NCBI RefSeq assembly: GCF_000699445.3
Contig: NC_067202.1
Span: 16,959,644 to 17,023,643, forward strand
Source: Schistosoma haematobium
Lineage: Eukaryota > Platyhelminthes > Trematoda > Strigeidida > Schistosomatidae
DNA length: 64,000 nucleotides
Direction of reading: 5' to 3'
Each line of letters opens with the position of its first letter. Positions within the stretch are counted from its first letter, which is position 1. The position numbers were made by a program, and so were the translations under genes. Positions 42,104 to 54,719 of this stretch are shown here, piece after piece. The notes under the pieces are model-generated. The model was not told where the DNA came from. It saw only the letters and a list, made by a program, of their open reading frames with translations, and did no database searches.

Positions 42104-42459
42104 TGTGGCGCGGCGTCGAGTCACGTTTGACTATGATCACCAGTACGAGAAGATTGCGTACTAGGACAGGCTAAACCTGCGAGTAAACCAGAAATCAGAA
42201 AGCGATTGAAGGTTGTAGAGAGATATATTTGTTGGAGATCTCGTGGTATCGAAAGAATACCGAGATCGTGCCAAAGGAGTACAAGTGGAACTACTGAGCA
42301 GACGTAAGTTCCTGCAAGGTCACAATCAACGGAGGGAAGAATGTCTTTAGTACAGTTAAACAAACAAGTACAGTAAAACAATCACTGGTACATTTGGTTA
42401 TAATAATGATTGTTTTCATCAAACCAATCGTGTTCTCTTGATAATAGTAAGTCACTACA
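42104..42459 (-). repeat. Gypsy-type LTR, copy A
   Basis: In minus orientation it begins TGTAGTGACTTAC and ends near gccgcgccaca, followed by ac and TGGTGAACCC, a possible primer-binding site. It lies upstream of the gypsy pol at 41880-40676 in the same orientation, so it is probably that element's 5' LTR. Related copies are at 49895-50231 and 62003-62366. Confidence 0.7.
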
Positions 42460-42469
42460 GATCTAAGTA

Positions 42470-45374
42470 CAGCAATTAAACAAGATTGGGTGTACAGAAC
42501 TACTTTACGTTTACCCGGTGAGTTTTGTGATTCAGGTTAGTTTTCTGGTGGATGGTATCAACTACGTACAGCACATGATTGACTCAAAATTATCGCTCCT
42601 CAGATCACAACAATGCCGACTGTTCGTGCCTCAACGGCTACACAATGGCACGCATGTGTTCATCAGAAGCGACTGTGTGCATCTGCCATTGCAATGGAAT
42701 TATGATCGTGATTACGAGGACCTATAAAACAGTGACGGTTCAAAAACCTAGAATGACTGATGTGGCTGACATTGATTGAGCAAAATCAGCTTCGACAAGT
42801 ACAGACAACTCGAAAGCAGTCACACCAATGAAACTCGAGTTTCAAGAATAAACGTCGCTAACAAAGCTAAAAGAGAGACCAGGGCAACGACGACATTTGT
42901 TTGCAGAGTAAGGTGGCCGCAACGCTATGATACTAAAATATTAAATTGATAATTTCCCACTATTCCAAATATTAACTATAATTATTCCCATTCATTTTGT
43001 ACATACAAAGAACTAAGCTCATGTTATACACTGTGAAACTCGGCAAATCTTGTATATCTTTATGTTTATATATAATTATGTATAATTATTTTCAAAATGT
43101 TATCACATTCATTTTAATTCTTACCAGTGATTTGGATAACCCCACAGACGAATACATATTCTTATTGACTTTCGAAAATATTTCTCGACATTTCATTTTG
43201 TTTTTATTTAACTCACAAACAGTTTTTATTCTAAACAAAATTTGTCAATTATGTATGCCATTTTTGACAAAAAAACTAGTCATAATTAATTGTTAAGCAA
43301 AATATATGTAAGAAATGTAAGTTTCTGGCGATGTAGTTCACTGGTCATGGATATATTTAGACATTTCATTTGCTGAATTCCTACACTGATACTCAATGTC
43401 CGGTGAGTTTATATTATTTTGCACTTATTACTTTCCTTTATGTTGATATTGTATGAGTAAAATTGTGATGCTTTTTATATGCTAGTGGAATGTTTAGTGG
43501 TTGAACAGATTATGAACAGAACAACGCATCCACCTATTCTAAGTTGATTGTAATACATATTGTTCTCCTCCATGTCCTCCTGATATTCAACAAGTAGACA
43601 ATCGTCTTTCACATCACTCCACCGTTTGACATTTGCATACTTGCTACTCTTTGACTACTGTGTAACACTATTTCACGCTTGATATTATTACCCACATTTG
43701 GCATTTTTGTTTATTAATGCATTATTCCCATCTGTGTTCAAGCACGCACCCTTTATCTTTATCTTTCAGATAAAAATGTCTCTTTAATTTTTTGAAAACC
43801 TTCTTCAAAAACGTCACTAACAACAATATGCTGAACGAGTGTTCTGAAAAATGTTACTGTTTACAACTTCAGGCTCTTCGCAGCTCTCAAGGGACTTCAC
43901 ATTACCAACGTCCTTTCACCTTTTTCGTTAAGATGTGTGAAAGAGTTAATAGAAAAAACTGGTGAAAATTAAAGCAGCGAAATAAATGAAATGTAACTGC
44001 TAGCAAACCCTTACTTTCGTAGCTTGTCATGCGCACTATCCGTGCCATTCCAATGAATGCGAATTATAAGATATGATGTTGAGAATATAAGATATTGAAA
44101 ACAGTCAAATTCATCAAAAGCGCTCACTTACCGAACCTTCTCGCGGATCGCCTGTCGTCAAGATTTTTCTATCCATGTTTAGCAATTAATATGACGGAAT
44201 CAATTTGTTGGATGTAAGCTTGTTTAACTCAATGTCCGACTCTTGCAACTTCACCAGACGGTGACACTCGATTACACTTGGAATAAGCGCGTTTATTGGG
44301 GTTCTTCATAGACCATCTGCTACTCTGTTTTCGTGGCCCTTAAAATATCGTATATTGGACGTGAACTAGGGAACAAGTTTTAACTCCCGGTCAATCTTCG
44401 AAAAGACAGTGTGGCCATTCATATTGTTGATGAAATAGTAAATGTAATGTATAGGATATCTGGCGGTTAATATAAGGATATGAATTAGTGACAAGGTGCG
44501 GATTACAGCAAACCCAATTACAAAATAAGCCTTATCTAAAATCTTCTACATAGCCCCACAAGTACTGTCCGGATATAACACTGGTATGCTAAAAAATTAG
44601 AAGACAAGAAGCACACATTCATATGGACAAGCACTTGTAGTGACGTTGGGTCCTTCCCACACAATCCTGAAAACTGAACAGGAGAAAACTGGGAAAATAG
44701 GCATTTAACATTTAACACGGATAAAAACTCAACGATGGAAAGGCGTGAAGATGGAATTAAATTTATTCGAATCGATCGGATGGCATGGCTCGACCTTGCA
44801 GGCGTGGTCATCGTTTAATTTTGTTATATATCTTTTATTCATATTAAGTATACTGTTCTATCTCTAGCCTAAGTGTGTCCTTCATTATATTGATGATTGT
44901 TGGGATGCAATGAGATGATGCAGATAATAATGTGACTCCCACGTAAAATCTTATAGATTAGGCATTTGTATCATGACAAATCTTCAATCTTGGGATCAAG
45001 TCTATTTATAAAGCGGTAATAACAAAGTAGACCACAATTCCACGCACTCACCGAACATGACAGTCGAGTTCATTAGTGCTCGGTTATTACAAAGTAGAAC
45101 GACTAGCATACTTATCCCGCTCTGTTTGAACGATCCTCCACTTATTCCACTTATTCACAAACTGTTAGTTTTTATTTAGAACTTCTGAAATGAAACTACT
45201 GAAAAGCATGACGTTGGCATATTAAATATATAGTCATTTAGTGTAGAGCATGTGATATTATAAACAATAACGATTTGAACGTGAAAGGAAAAGTATAATT
45301 GCATTGTCGTTTTGAGCAATTGTGAGACCTTTCACGAAGATAATGAAATAATAAAAATACTGAACGTAAACCTT
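42470..45374. other. Intergenic sequence, little recognised
   Basis: 43340-43640 holds a faint match to the block at 33125-33240 (caagtagacaatcgtctttc). Open frames here (for example 42997-43296) have no motif that I recognise. Confidence 0.4.
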
Positions 45375-45860
45375 ACTTACTTACTTTACTTACGCCCGTT
45401 ACCTCCAATGGAGCATAGACCGCCGACCAGCATTCTCCAAGCCACTCTGTCCTAGTCCTTTTTTTCTAGTTCCATCCAATTCCTGTTCATCTTTCTCATG
45501 TCTGTCTCCATTCCGCGAAGTAATGTGTTCTTCGGTTTTCCTCATTTCCTTCGGTCTTGAAAATTCCAAGTGATGATGGCTTGCCTTGGGTGCTTTCCTC
45601 AATGTGTGTCCTATCCACTCCCAGAGCTTCTTCCTGACTCCTTCCTCCACTGGGATCTGGTTTGTTCTCTCCCACAGTAGGTTGTTGTTGATAGATCTGA
45701 CCAACGAATCCGTAGTATTTTGCATAGAAGACTGTTAATAAACACTTGTAGGTTCTGGATAATGGCTTTCGTGGTTCTCAGGGTTTCTGCCCCATACAGT
45801 AGAACCGTCTTGACATTTGTATAGAAAATTCTGACCTTCGTGTTGGTTGACTCGTTTCAA
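45375..45860 (-). mobile_element. Second RTE-type element, 3' fragment with (AAGT)n tail
   Basis: Minus strand: [20 protein letters not shown], then [14 protein letters not shown], and the RSMLHWR end. The left border is cttacttacttacttta, which is an (AAGT)n tail in element orientation. Confidence 0.82.
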
Positions 45861-46289
45861 TTTGTTTCCATATGGATAAAGTCGTGTTGAGACATTTTGC
45901 TGTATATCATCAGTTAAAAAAACTGTCGTCACCATGTGAGACTGAGTTTTGATGTGACATATATGAAGAATAGCTTTTGGAGATGCAGTTGTTTGCCTGA
46001 GTAGGTGAAAAGCCATCAACGTTTCACATATGATTTTAACACATTAACTGATATAGACTGTGTTTTGAACGGAATGATTTTAGGATGCCTGGACATTAAT
46101 GGAATATCAAGTTTTTATTGAATATCGTGCTTATGCACACCGTTGATCATCTTGTTAACAAAACGCTTCTTACTTGTCGATCGTTGATGTCTATTCACCC
46201 TATCAGAAGTAGTGATCATAATATCACATCACCAAGGTTGAATGTTTCGAAATGCTGGGTGGGGCCAAACATATCACAGCAACATTTTC

Positions 46290-48274
46290 AACATTTGAAT
46301 AAACGTGCATATGAAACATGTTTTTTCAGATGTTGAATATTTACTTGCAAGTAATTTCATATATTTGACTTTCTTGGAATGATGTAGGAGTGTATCAGAG
46401 TAAGAAATTTTGCCGCATTTTGGTAACCTGGCTATAGTCGAATGAATTGAAATCACCACATTCAATTGAAAGTGAACCATTGAAGGCAGTAACAGCGAAT
46501 CCATCAGCGAAAACAGACAGCACAGATGATTCGCAGTGTGGAGTCACGTAGATGTTAGAAACATAAACAAATTTGTATTTATTCAAATGGTTCGGACGGC
46601 ATTTTAAGGCCAGACAGTCGATAAAGCCATTTGAAAACCCAACAGATGTAAAAAAGAGAACGACGCCAGTTCAAATATGAACCGTGGCTACACAACCGCG
46701 ACACCCCTAATTTATCGAACGGTAGATCCTGACGATTAATATTGCAGTCTCATAGTGATACTAAGCAAACGTACTGTTTATCATTTAACCAAAATTTTTG
46801 AATTGACATCCTGGTCTACTACACCCATTGTTTTCTTCACCTCAGAAATTTTATTTTACAGACTGCGAGCTCTTGTGTAGCCCGCCTTTATTTCTGTGGG
46901 GAACTTTCCCTTACCACCAAGAGTGGTTTAAGAATCGTTTTGCTCCAAACGTTTGCAATCTGAAAACCCTTATGTTAGAGCTTTCTTCACCATTTCTGCC
47001 ACTCTCATTTATTTCTACTTCTGCCAATCATCTTTCATTATGGTCAAACAGGCTAAGATTCTCGCAGATGTATATTCCGGATCCAGTCAGTTTGCCTGAG
47101 TTTTCCTGGATTTGGTATCTTTCTTCAGACGAAGCAAAGGCCACTCTTAAGAGGGGGATTTTCTGAGTATTTTCAGAACCAACCTTTTGTTCTATTCAAT
47201 CAAGCTTACAGATGCAAACTTCTGAAGCTGTTTCTGGGAGTTCCTTGCACATTAATGGTTTAATGTGGCTGAGGTCGTGCTCAAACTTAACATTTGGCTG
47301 CTAATCGGAAGATCCTCTTAAATAAGAAAAAGTGATTGACCTGTCAGTGAAGTCAGTCTCAATGCGCTGTGGAATTTAAGATCTTGGAATATCATCCCTG
47401 CTGTCCGTTTCGAGGTCAAACACAGAGGTCTTACTCTGTTTGCTCATTTTCTTTTTATGGCTGTGACTGTAAGCCAATCATTTATCCTATTATGTAACCT
47501 AATCACAACATATACACCGTTCAGGCTTTGCTCTCCTATAGTTTGTTCCGTTGATATGGAAATCTGGAGACGAAACCGTAGATTCACATGTCTTGCTGCT
47601 GCGTATAACTTGTTTCTCCTCGACGTGCTTTTCTTATTTCTTGTAACGTGCCTAAATTTGTGTGCTTGTTATCCGTTTCTCTAATGGGGTCAACCTTGAC
47701 GGTGTCATTCAAATCCAAGGATGGGCTCACGATAACGCTCACTGTTTCTTTCGAAAACTGAATTCTGACAGTTTACTGCTGTCTGTTTATCTGAGGGTGA
47801 TTTTCTAGCCAATCTCAACAGCTCAATCGCCTCATGAATCAACAGAGACTTTGTAGAACATCATGCTTTGCACAGTCAACAGGATATTGGCTTGCAGCAT
47901 ATTTTATATGCGAACAGTGTGAGTCCGGTGCACACGCTGTGATTAAACGTATTGTAGTTGTCACAACACATACAATCATCCACAGGGAAATAGCATGCAG
48001 ATCTGCCACAACGATGTTTTACTTGCACCACAAAACTGTTTGGGATCTCACAGAAAGAACAACAGCAAAAACTGATCTCTAGAATAAGTGTCTTTTAAGG
48101 GTTGATAGGTGATAGATACTGAAGAAAAACAAAAGAATATGTTTGTGTATTACTTAAACTGACAACAATAGAAAATTCGACTTGAGTAGATACAAAAAGA
48201 CCTTAAAACCTTTGGATACAAACAATACTTAAAGATGTATTCGACGAGGGAGAAAACACCAGTATCCTTTTTAT
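46290..48274 (-). mobile_element. CR1-like element relic: ORF1-like frame and endonuclease
   Basis: The minus strand from about 47446 to 46913 is one decayed frame with four stops, ending in a non-LTR ORF1-like block: LLRVAFASSEERYQIQEN, SGKLTGSGIYICENLSL, LQTFGAKRFLNHSW. Further down, 46700-46395 reads like an endonuclease (GCVATVHI, then YKFVYVSNIYVTPHCESSV and IECGDFNSFDYS). So ORF1 precedes the endonuclease as expected. Most of this relic (46643-48264) is duplicated inverted at 62379-64000. Confidence 0.6.
46643..48264 (+). repeat. Long inverted repeat, left arm (at least 1622 bases)
   Basis: Pairs with 62379-64000 in reverse orientation. Paired positions sum to 110643 throughout, so there are no net indels. 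I saw four single-base differences (near 46813, 47155, 47665 and 48054). The right arm reaches the window edge, so the repeat may be longer. Confidence 0.95.
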
Positions 48275-49890
48275 TACTTGCACTCAAGAATCACATGTGA
48301 TAAATTACTTAAGAAAGAAAGTGATACTCTTGGAGACTACTTTAGCTCAAATAAATCCAATCAAAGCGAAAACGACAGTCTTGATGCGTAATTAAACGAT
48401 CGATACTATGAAATATACTCAAAAGAAAAATACCACTGTCCCTTTTAAATAGCGCTCATTGTTTCGAAGGTTTTACAGGAATATATCCTTTGCAAGGATG
48501 GTTGAGCATTATCTGAATTGTGACAATCCCTAGTTCACTATTTAATTTACGGATCCAAAGTCCAGATCGGCAGTGGCAGTACTTGGACTTGAATGTCAAT
48601 TTCTTTTGAAACGTGGCGTGCGTAAGTGACTGACGTCATCTTCTTTGTCTAGAGTGTGTATTGACCACAACTATTGGTTAGAGATTTGGAATAACGACAG
48701 GCCACCGTACTTCAGTTGCGGTTTCGGTTTGCTGAAACTGACTTGGCATAGCCAATATTCTGAAATCCTCTGCAAACCTGTTTTCAGTTCAATGTAGTAG
48801 TTTACTCCTGCCTCCGGAAACGTTGGTTCCACACTATGGTAACGACTTAGTACACTTTGACGGACATGGAGGGACCTGGATTATACATCCGAAAAAGTCC
48901 AGAATTCAGTTTGCCTTCTTCCCAGTTATGTCACCTCTTTTCATCATCTCAATTACAACTTTGTCTAGCTGTTGCTTTATTGAAAGATGAAAAGATGTAG
49001 ACATTTTCGCAGTTTCACCACCTACAACTTGTTGATAAAGAAGCGTAAACTATACCTTTTTCTGTACTCTATGCACACTGGACGCAGCTACATGAAGGAG
49101 TGGTTGATTGTGGGTCAGTACGTCTACGTCGCTCTGTAGCTACGGCGATGCCTACTCCTACACCAACTGAACTGTAGTTTTCATAGTCAGTAGTCGTTAA
49201 GTGATACCTTTTCTCAAACCCAGATCTTAGCTTCATCAACCCTCTTTTAAAGGTTGATCTAGGGCAGCCCATCAGGTTTGACGCTCTACTGCCTGTAACC
49301 CGTCCTTCATCTCTTTCATTACGTTCTACATTATTAGTCTAAAAGAAACAATTAACCGTAGTCAGGTTGAACAGAAGCATTGATTGAAGTTGTGGTCAGT
49401 AGAAACAGTAGATATGGATTGCGTGAGATTTTTGTGAAGGTGGAGTGTAGTCGACGCTCCGTTGTCTGGTGTCTGTTTGATAAACTAAAACAAAACCCGA
49501 ACTTCGGTTATGTAATGCTGACTGAATTTCATAATAATATTAAGATTGATATTTATTAATTGTCATTTCATCTAAAAGTTTAGAAAATGCATTGGTTATT
49601 AACTGACTGTTCGGAAGACTATGCAACCCGGACTCCGAGGTTTGTCCCCAAACTCCGAGGAAGGCCATTGGACTTTGAGGATTTCCCCAAAATAGGAAAG
49701 TTTATTGAGTTTGCATCCAAACGTGCAAATATCTGACAAAAAGATATGTTGGACTCGTGTCATACTTAAATTTTTATATATAATAACGTGACATTCTTAG
49801 TGTGAGTATACTGTGCAAGGAATCATCAATCACAGAATCCCTATGACAGTGAAGATGCCACGGGTGTTCGGAGTTTTACAACGCTTTAAC
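48275..49890. other. Intergenic sequence, nothing recognised
   Basis: No coding motif found. The 67-codon minus frame at 49069-49272 has none that I recognise. Confidence 0.4.
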
Positions 49891-49894
49891 CAGC

Positions 49895-50231
49895 GTGGTG
49901 TCGTATCCCAGTTTACTATGAACACCGCTACCGAGAAATACGTGCCAATAAAATCAGAAGGTGGAATAGAACCAAGTTTATTTAATTGGCGATCTCGTGG
50001 TATCGAATGAATACCAAGATCGTGCCAAGAAATGGTACAAGCAGAAGCAGCAGAAGGGAGTATGTGCGAGCAGAGTCACGAACCGCGAAACAACAATGAA
50101 AGTACACAATATGTCTGTCATTAGCACAGTTAAACAGCAGCGCATTAAAACAAGCACCGGTACAATTGGTTATAATAATAACTGTTTTCAATAAACCAAT
50201 AGCGTTCTCGTGATAAAATTAAGTCACTACA
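49895..50231 (-). repeat. Gypsy-type LTR, copy B
   Basis: In minus orientation starts TGTAGTGACTTAATTTTATC and contains the palindrome-like ggtattc..gatctc..cacgag core. It ends near acgacaccacg, followed by ctggttaaagcg. Sequence to its left may be element leader, but no gag or pol follows. Confidence 0.65.
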
Positions 50232-50234
50232 ACA

Positions 50235-51515
50235 CCTTCCAATACGAATCGTACCCATCAAGTGAAATCAAAAGACAGGAGCGAGGAAGTTCGAATTCAT
50301 ATTTCATAGGCTATCAATACCAAGGATCGTCTGATCTAATCTGGTTAGCAGTTGCAGAGAGTGTTGAGCACGGCGTTCCGACTCGTGATCTGGTGCGGAT
50401 GCATGACCGAGCGCCTTGAGCTGGGTGAGTCCATTAAAAACTAATGTGGTCAGCATGCAATTTCGTAAACTTACAGAGCTATTCATTTCGTGGATTTATT
50501 TACCGATCCAACAGTATACATATACGTACTTCCAAGCATGTTTCAAAATCGTCCAAACTGGTAAATCATTGTGATAAAATAATATCACTGAAGATTTGTT
50601 CTATATCATGCATAATTACGATGTCATTATTAGACAAAGTGTGGCTAAACGGGTGAATTTATCCGCAACGCAACCATGTAAACTTAATGTATCGCCCAGG
50701 GTCATCTGTTCGTTCAAGTAACCATAGATTTTGCCATTTCATAATGTATTTTTAATTAAATAACTAGATTATGTTGTTAATTTTGCTCCGTTTTTGATTT
50801 TTATTCGCCACGTCCGACTGCGTTACACTGTACATTCATTGCACGCTGGAGTGATGTCCCAAGTCATAGTGAGTTTAATCTCATTGTTGATTGTTTCCAG
50901 ATAGACCGTCAGTGCATAATGTTACTGAAGGAAGGTTTGTTGTACTGTAAACTATGTTTTTATGAACAAGTGATTGTTGTCTTTAGTCTGAAAGCAATAT
51001 ATATATATACTTTGTCTTCTGTTAGGTGAGATTTCTCTTGCGAATATCTTTTTGACAACTTACAACACATTGTCAGATGTATCAGTCAAATGCAAGATGT
51101 ATCAATGAAATCGGTTAACCAGCAAAACAACTTTACGTATGAGCAGTGAGCAAACTTGCCAAAGTGATCATGCTGAAGCATTCTCAGTATCAATGGTGAA
51201 CCTGCAGTGTGATATGAGACGTTCAGCTGTACATAGCAATTTAGTTTATACAGTATATCACACACATGTAGGGTAGTAAACGAAGTAGCCCAGTCTGAAG
51301 CGTCAGTGATCGAACAACGCTTAAAAACCATTGTCTGCTGTCTGGATACTACCACAACACTACCAAGATCATTTTCATCGCATTTGCGAGAATTTCATTT
51401 GTCCGACTTTTCAGACCGAGAGTTAGGGGTAGTATCCCTTTATATCTTGTCGATTAGTACCATGTATATACATATATATTAGATATATAGATTTAGATAT
51501 ATATATACCATGCCA
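50235..51515. other. Intergenic sequence, nothing recognised
   Basis: Small TA-rich runs near 50997 and 51465-51505. No motif otherwise. Confidence 0.4.
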
Positions 51516-51519
51516 AATT

Positions 51520-52352
51520 GTACAACATCAGAAACTGTCCACATGTTTTCTATCCTGAGTGACTGTTTCGGTGTACAAGAGACCATGGTAATCGTTAAGG
51601 GCGCGTAATTCGCCGCTGATTCGTTTAAGCGTTTCTGTAGAATAAACAGAATAATTCATGTTCATTCTCCACCCTATCATCCGCATTCAAATGGACAAGC
51701 AGAACGCTTTGTGGACACCTCTAAACGAGCATTACTGGAAGGGGGAGGCGAAGGGATGACTGAACAGGCAATCACAAAATTTTTAATATCGTACAGAACC
51801 AACCCGAACCCGAATGTTCCAGACAGCAAGTCTCCTGCTGAAGCCATGTTCGAAAGGCGTATTCGAACTGTCTTCAACGTCATGTTGCCATCCAAATTAA
51901 TGGATGAGGGCAATCACATTCCAAATATCCGGATTTTTAATGTTGGCGATAAAGTTTTCATTAAATCATATATCGTGAAGAACCGATGGGAGCAAGTAGA
52001 AGTTGTACGAAAATTGGGAAACCTTCTGTACAGAGTCCGAGTAATTTTTGGAACATGTATTCGACACATAAATCAAATCTATAAAGACAAAAGAACGATG
52101 CAATCTCGAAATAACCGGCCGAATTTTCCGTTGGGGTTAATCTTAGATACACCAATGCTACACATGCCCAAGTACACCGAAAAGAAGCTTCGGACAAGGC
52201 AGACGACAAAAATAATGAGACGCCACCGCAACCCAGTTGTCAAACTACAAGTAGATCCTAGAAAGAAATCTTATTCGGGGAAGGTGTTGAGTCGGATTTC
52301 GGAGAACTTCAACGGAGCTTCCAGAGGCCCAAAAAGGGCAGAAAGGTCCTAG
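51520..52352 (+). pseudogene. Ty3/gypsy integrase, one in-frame stop
   Basis: One frame from about 51520: SETVHMFSILSDCFGVQETM, a stop at the position of 'GTQF', FAADSFKRF, SPPYHPHSNGQAERFVDT (integrase core with its E), FLISYRTNPNPNVPDSKSPA and the C-terminal domain VGDKVFIKSYIVKNRWEQVE. From 51711 it is open for 213 codons. It differs from the integrase at 36178, so a second gypsy lineage is likely. No LTR was found in the matching orientation. Confidence 0.82.
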
Positions 52353-52635
52353 CTAATCAGAGAATGATGCGGCATTCTAGAATTCCAACGTGGCGTGCTA
52401 CTATTGGTCAGTAGCATAATATGTCCTTAACTGATTGGCCGAAATATGATGTTGACTTAATAAACGTTAACATCTATAAATACCCATGTTTTCTGTACAA
52501 AAACGAACCTTGGAGTAAAGTATTTCTCTCATGCTTTGCGTCTTCTCGCAGGTGTTCAGGTCGCTGTGTAGTTCTAGCTTGCGGGTTTCCAGAGAAGATT
52601 AGGAAACCAATATAGAGTTCCATCGACAAGGCATA

Positions 52636-53045
52636 TCACTTACTAACTTACTTATTTACTTACTTATTTACTTATACACTTAATTACTTACTTACTTACT
52701 TACAAACTTATTTACTTAATTACTTACTTCCACACTTACTTACTTACTTACTTACCTACCTACTTACTTATTTACTTACTGACTTACTTACACACATACT
52801 TACTTACTTAATTACTTATTTCCACACTTGCTTCCACACTTACTTACCTACCTACTTACTTATTTACTTACTGACTTACTTACACACATACTTACTTACT
52901 TACTTACTTATTTCCACACTTACTTGCATACTTACTTACTTACACACTTACTTAGTTATTTACTTACTGACTTACTTACACACATACTTACTTACTTACT
53001 TACTTACTTACTTCCACACTTACTTACTTACTTACTAACTTACAT
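52636..53045. repeat. Tetranucleotide array (ACTT/CTTA)n, about 400 bases
   Basis: Long run of actt-type units with variants (attt, cacact). It borders the RTE fragment at 53046 on its right, at that fragment's 3' end. Confidence 0.95.
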
Positions 53046-53110
53046 AAGCCTTTTACTCCTGCCGAGTAGCATAGTCCTCCCACCACAAACATTCTCCATC
53101 ACTACTGATA
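53046..53110 (-). mobile_element. Second RTE-type element, extreme 3' end
   Basis: The minus strand reads GECLWWEDYATRQE-like terminal codons corresponding to '[11 protein letters not shown]' at the end of this family, then runs into the AAGT array. Confidence 0.5.
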
Positions 53111-53539
53111 TAGATTAAAGTTCTTCTGTCTTATAAAGACAATTACACTTTACTTATTCCTTGGGTTGCATAGTGATTAAATAGTGATTTAAATAAAAAA
53201 ATTTCTAATAACCCATTTTGTTCTTTCAATTTATGATTGATTGTTCTGATATTATTTTCAAGCATAGGAAACAGATCTAAATTTCGAAATATAAAGCTTA
53301 TAAACATGGATCATTTTACTATAGAAATGACAATTAGAAGTTATGTTGCTAAGTGAAATAGTATTCATAATTGTTCCTATTTAATCAATTCTCTAGTTAC
53401 TATACAAATTATCAATTGATTAGATACCATCATAGAACAAAAATTTCAAGTAAAAATCATACTCTTCCATATAGCATCCAACATCAAACTTCTCAAAAAT
53501 GATTGATCACAAACATATTGATTATTTAAAAAATGATCT

Positions 53540-53700
53540 TAATGGTCGAATTCATGGATCAACTGAAGCTAGACCACGATCCACGATCCCGCCTCACGAG
53601 ATTCGAACCCAGGATCTATCGTGTCTCGCACGGGAACGCCTAACCCCTAGACCACTGAGCCAATATCTAACAGTGTTGATATCTAACTTCAACTCAACCA
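53540..53700 (-). repeat. SINE family 2 tRNA-like head, ribozyme deleted
   Basis: Minus strand: A box tggtctagggg, B box gggttcgaatctcg, with tRNA-like spacing. The hammerhead is missing, and the common tail (tggtctagcttcagttgat) follows at once. Confidence 0.78.
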
Positions 53701-53984
53701 AGACATTGAGCAAAACATCCACCATTGTCTTCATTCAGTTACTATCTTAACTGACTCAATTAATCTCAACTATTAAATTTACCATAATATTCACAAAACC
53801 CTTTCTGATATTGAAATAATGATTCACTGCATGATTGCGAATATGTAACCTATTTCAATTGATTACCTGTGTTTTCTTTTATTAAATCTTCAATAGTTTT
53901 ATTCACATATCCAAAATCAGCTGAAAACAAAAATTACATTTACATTAATACTTTGTTGTATAAATGACTAGCAGATGATTTAGC

Positions 53985-54050
53985 TATAAGGAGTTATGTA
54001 GTGATGCTGTTTGGAGGCCTATGCTCCTTTGTGAGTGGTAACGGGCATAT
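53985..54050 (+). mobile_element. Second RTE-type element, 3' end scrap
   Basis: gctgtttggaggcctatgct followed by cctttgtgagtggtaacggg matches the family's terminus. A (TAG)n run follows at 54050-54075. Confidence 0.5.
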
Positions 54051-54124
54051 GGAGTAGTAGTAGTAGTAGTAGTTATGTAATGAACGAAAAAACAAATAGG
54101 GATGATCGAATGTATTTGAATACA

Positions 54125-54320
54125 GAATTAGATAACACCTTAGTAAAATCTGAGAACCATACAGTAAATACTTCATTTGCATAATGTCAATCAGTTGTCT
54201 CAGACTTGATTGTTCTTTCGTCTCAATACCAGTCATTGTCTGTTCTCTTTCGCTTTTGTTCGATCCTCTTAACCTTCTGCTGTCAGTTATTTCACTTTCG
54301 ATTGATGATACACACTACTT
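54125..54320. repeat. Unclassified dispersed repeat (pair with 28610)
   Basis: See 28610-28835. Confidence 0.7.
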
Positions 54321-54354
54321 ATATCTGTTGATATCGGTAGCATACAAAATAGTT

Positions 54355-54702
54355 ATGTTTTAAATTTAATTGGGTTGGTTGGTGGACACGGAGAATCCAC
54401 CTAGGGGAGTTGGAAGACCCTGATTCTAAACCGATGGTGCACATGGTCTTCAGGATCCTGAGGTAAGAAATGGCATATGAACCGATTATTGGCCACCGTC
54501 TACCGCGAGACTTCATCTCCTTACATTACTCCACTGTGTTGTGGATTAAACCTGTAGGTTGAAGGCTGAGGATGTGTTCCCCTAGGAAAACCGTCTGCTC
54601 CTGTCACAGGACCCGGGAAGTATCACAGTCCGCCCATAAATCAAGTGACTTGTATGCCCGTCTTTTACCAATATTTATGCGTTCAAATAAATCAATATAT
54701 AA
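54355..54702 (+). repeat. (AAAT)-tailed retroposon, 3' part
   Basis: From ttggttggtggacacgg to 'accaatatttatgcgttcaa' and aataaat, matching the second half of 18680-19222. Confidence 0.75.
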
Positions 54703-54719
54703 ATCTCAATGGTTCACTT

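Noticed and set aside
46828..47166. 112-codon plus-strand open frame, repeated at 63477-63815
   Set aside because: It is the antisense of the decayed ORF1-like frame of the CR1-like relic. Its conservation follows from the recent inverted duplication and not from coding.
47834..48082. 82-codon cysteine-containing frame identical in both arms
   Set aside because: Identity is explained by the duplication. No motif, and the arms are nearly identical in non-coding parts too.
52636..53045. CRISPR-like or satellite array
   Set aside because: Four-base units without spacers; explained as an expanded retrotransposon tail.
52828..53118. 96-codon frame rich in L, T and Y
   Set aside because: Translation of the tetranucleotide array, not a protein.
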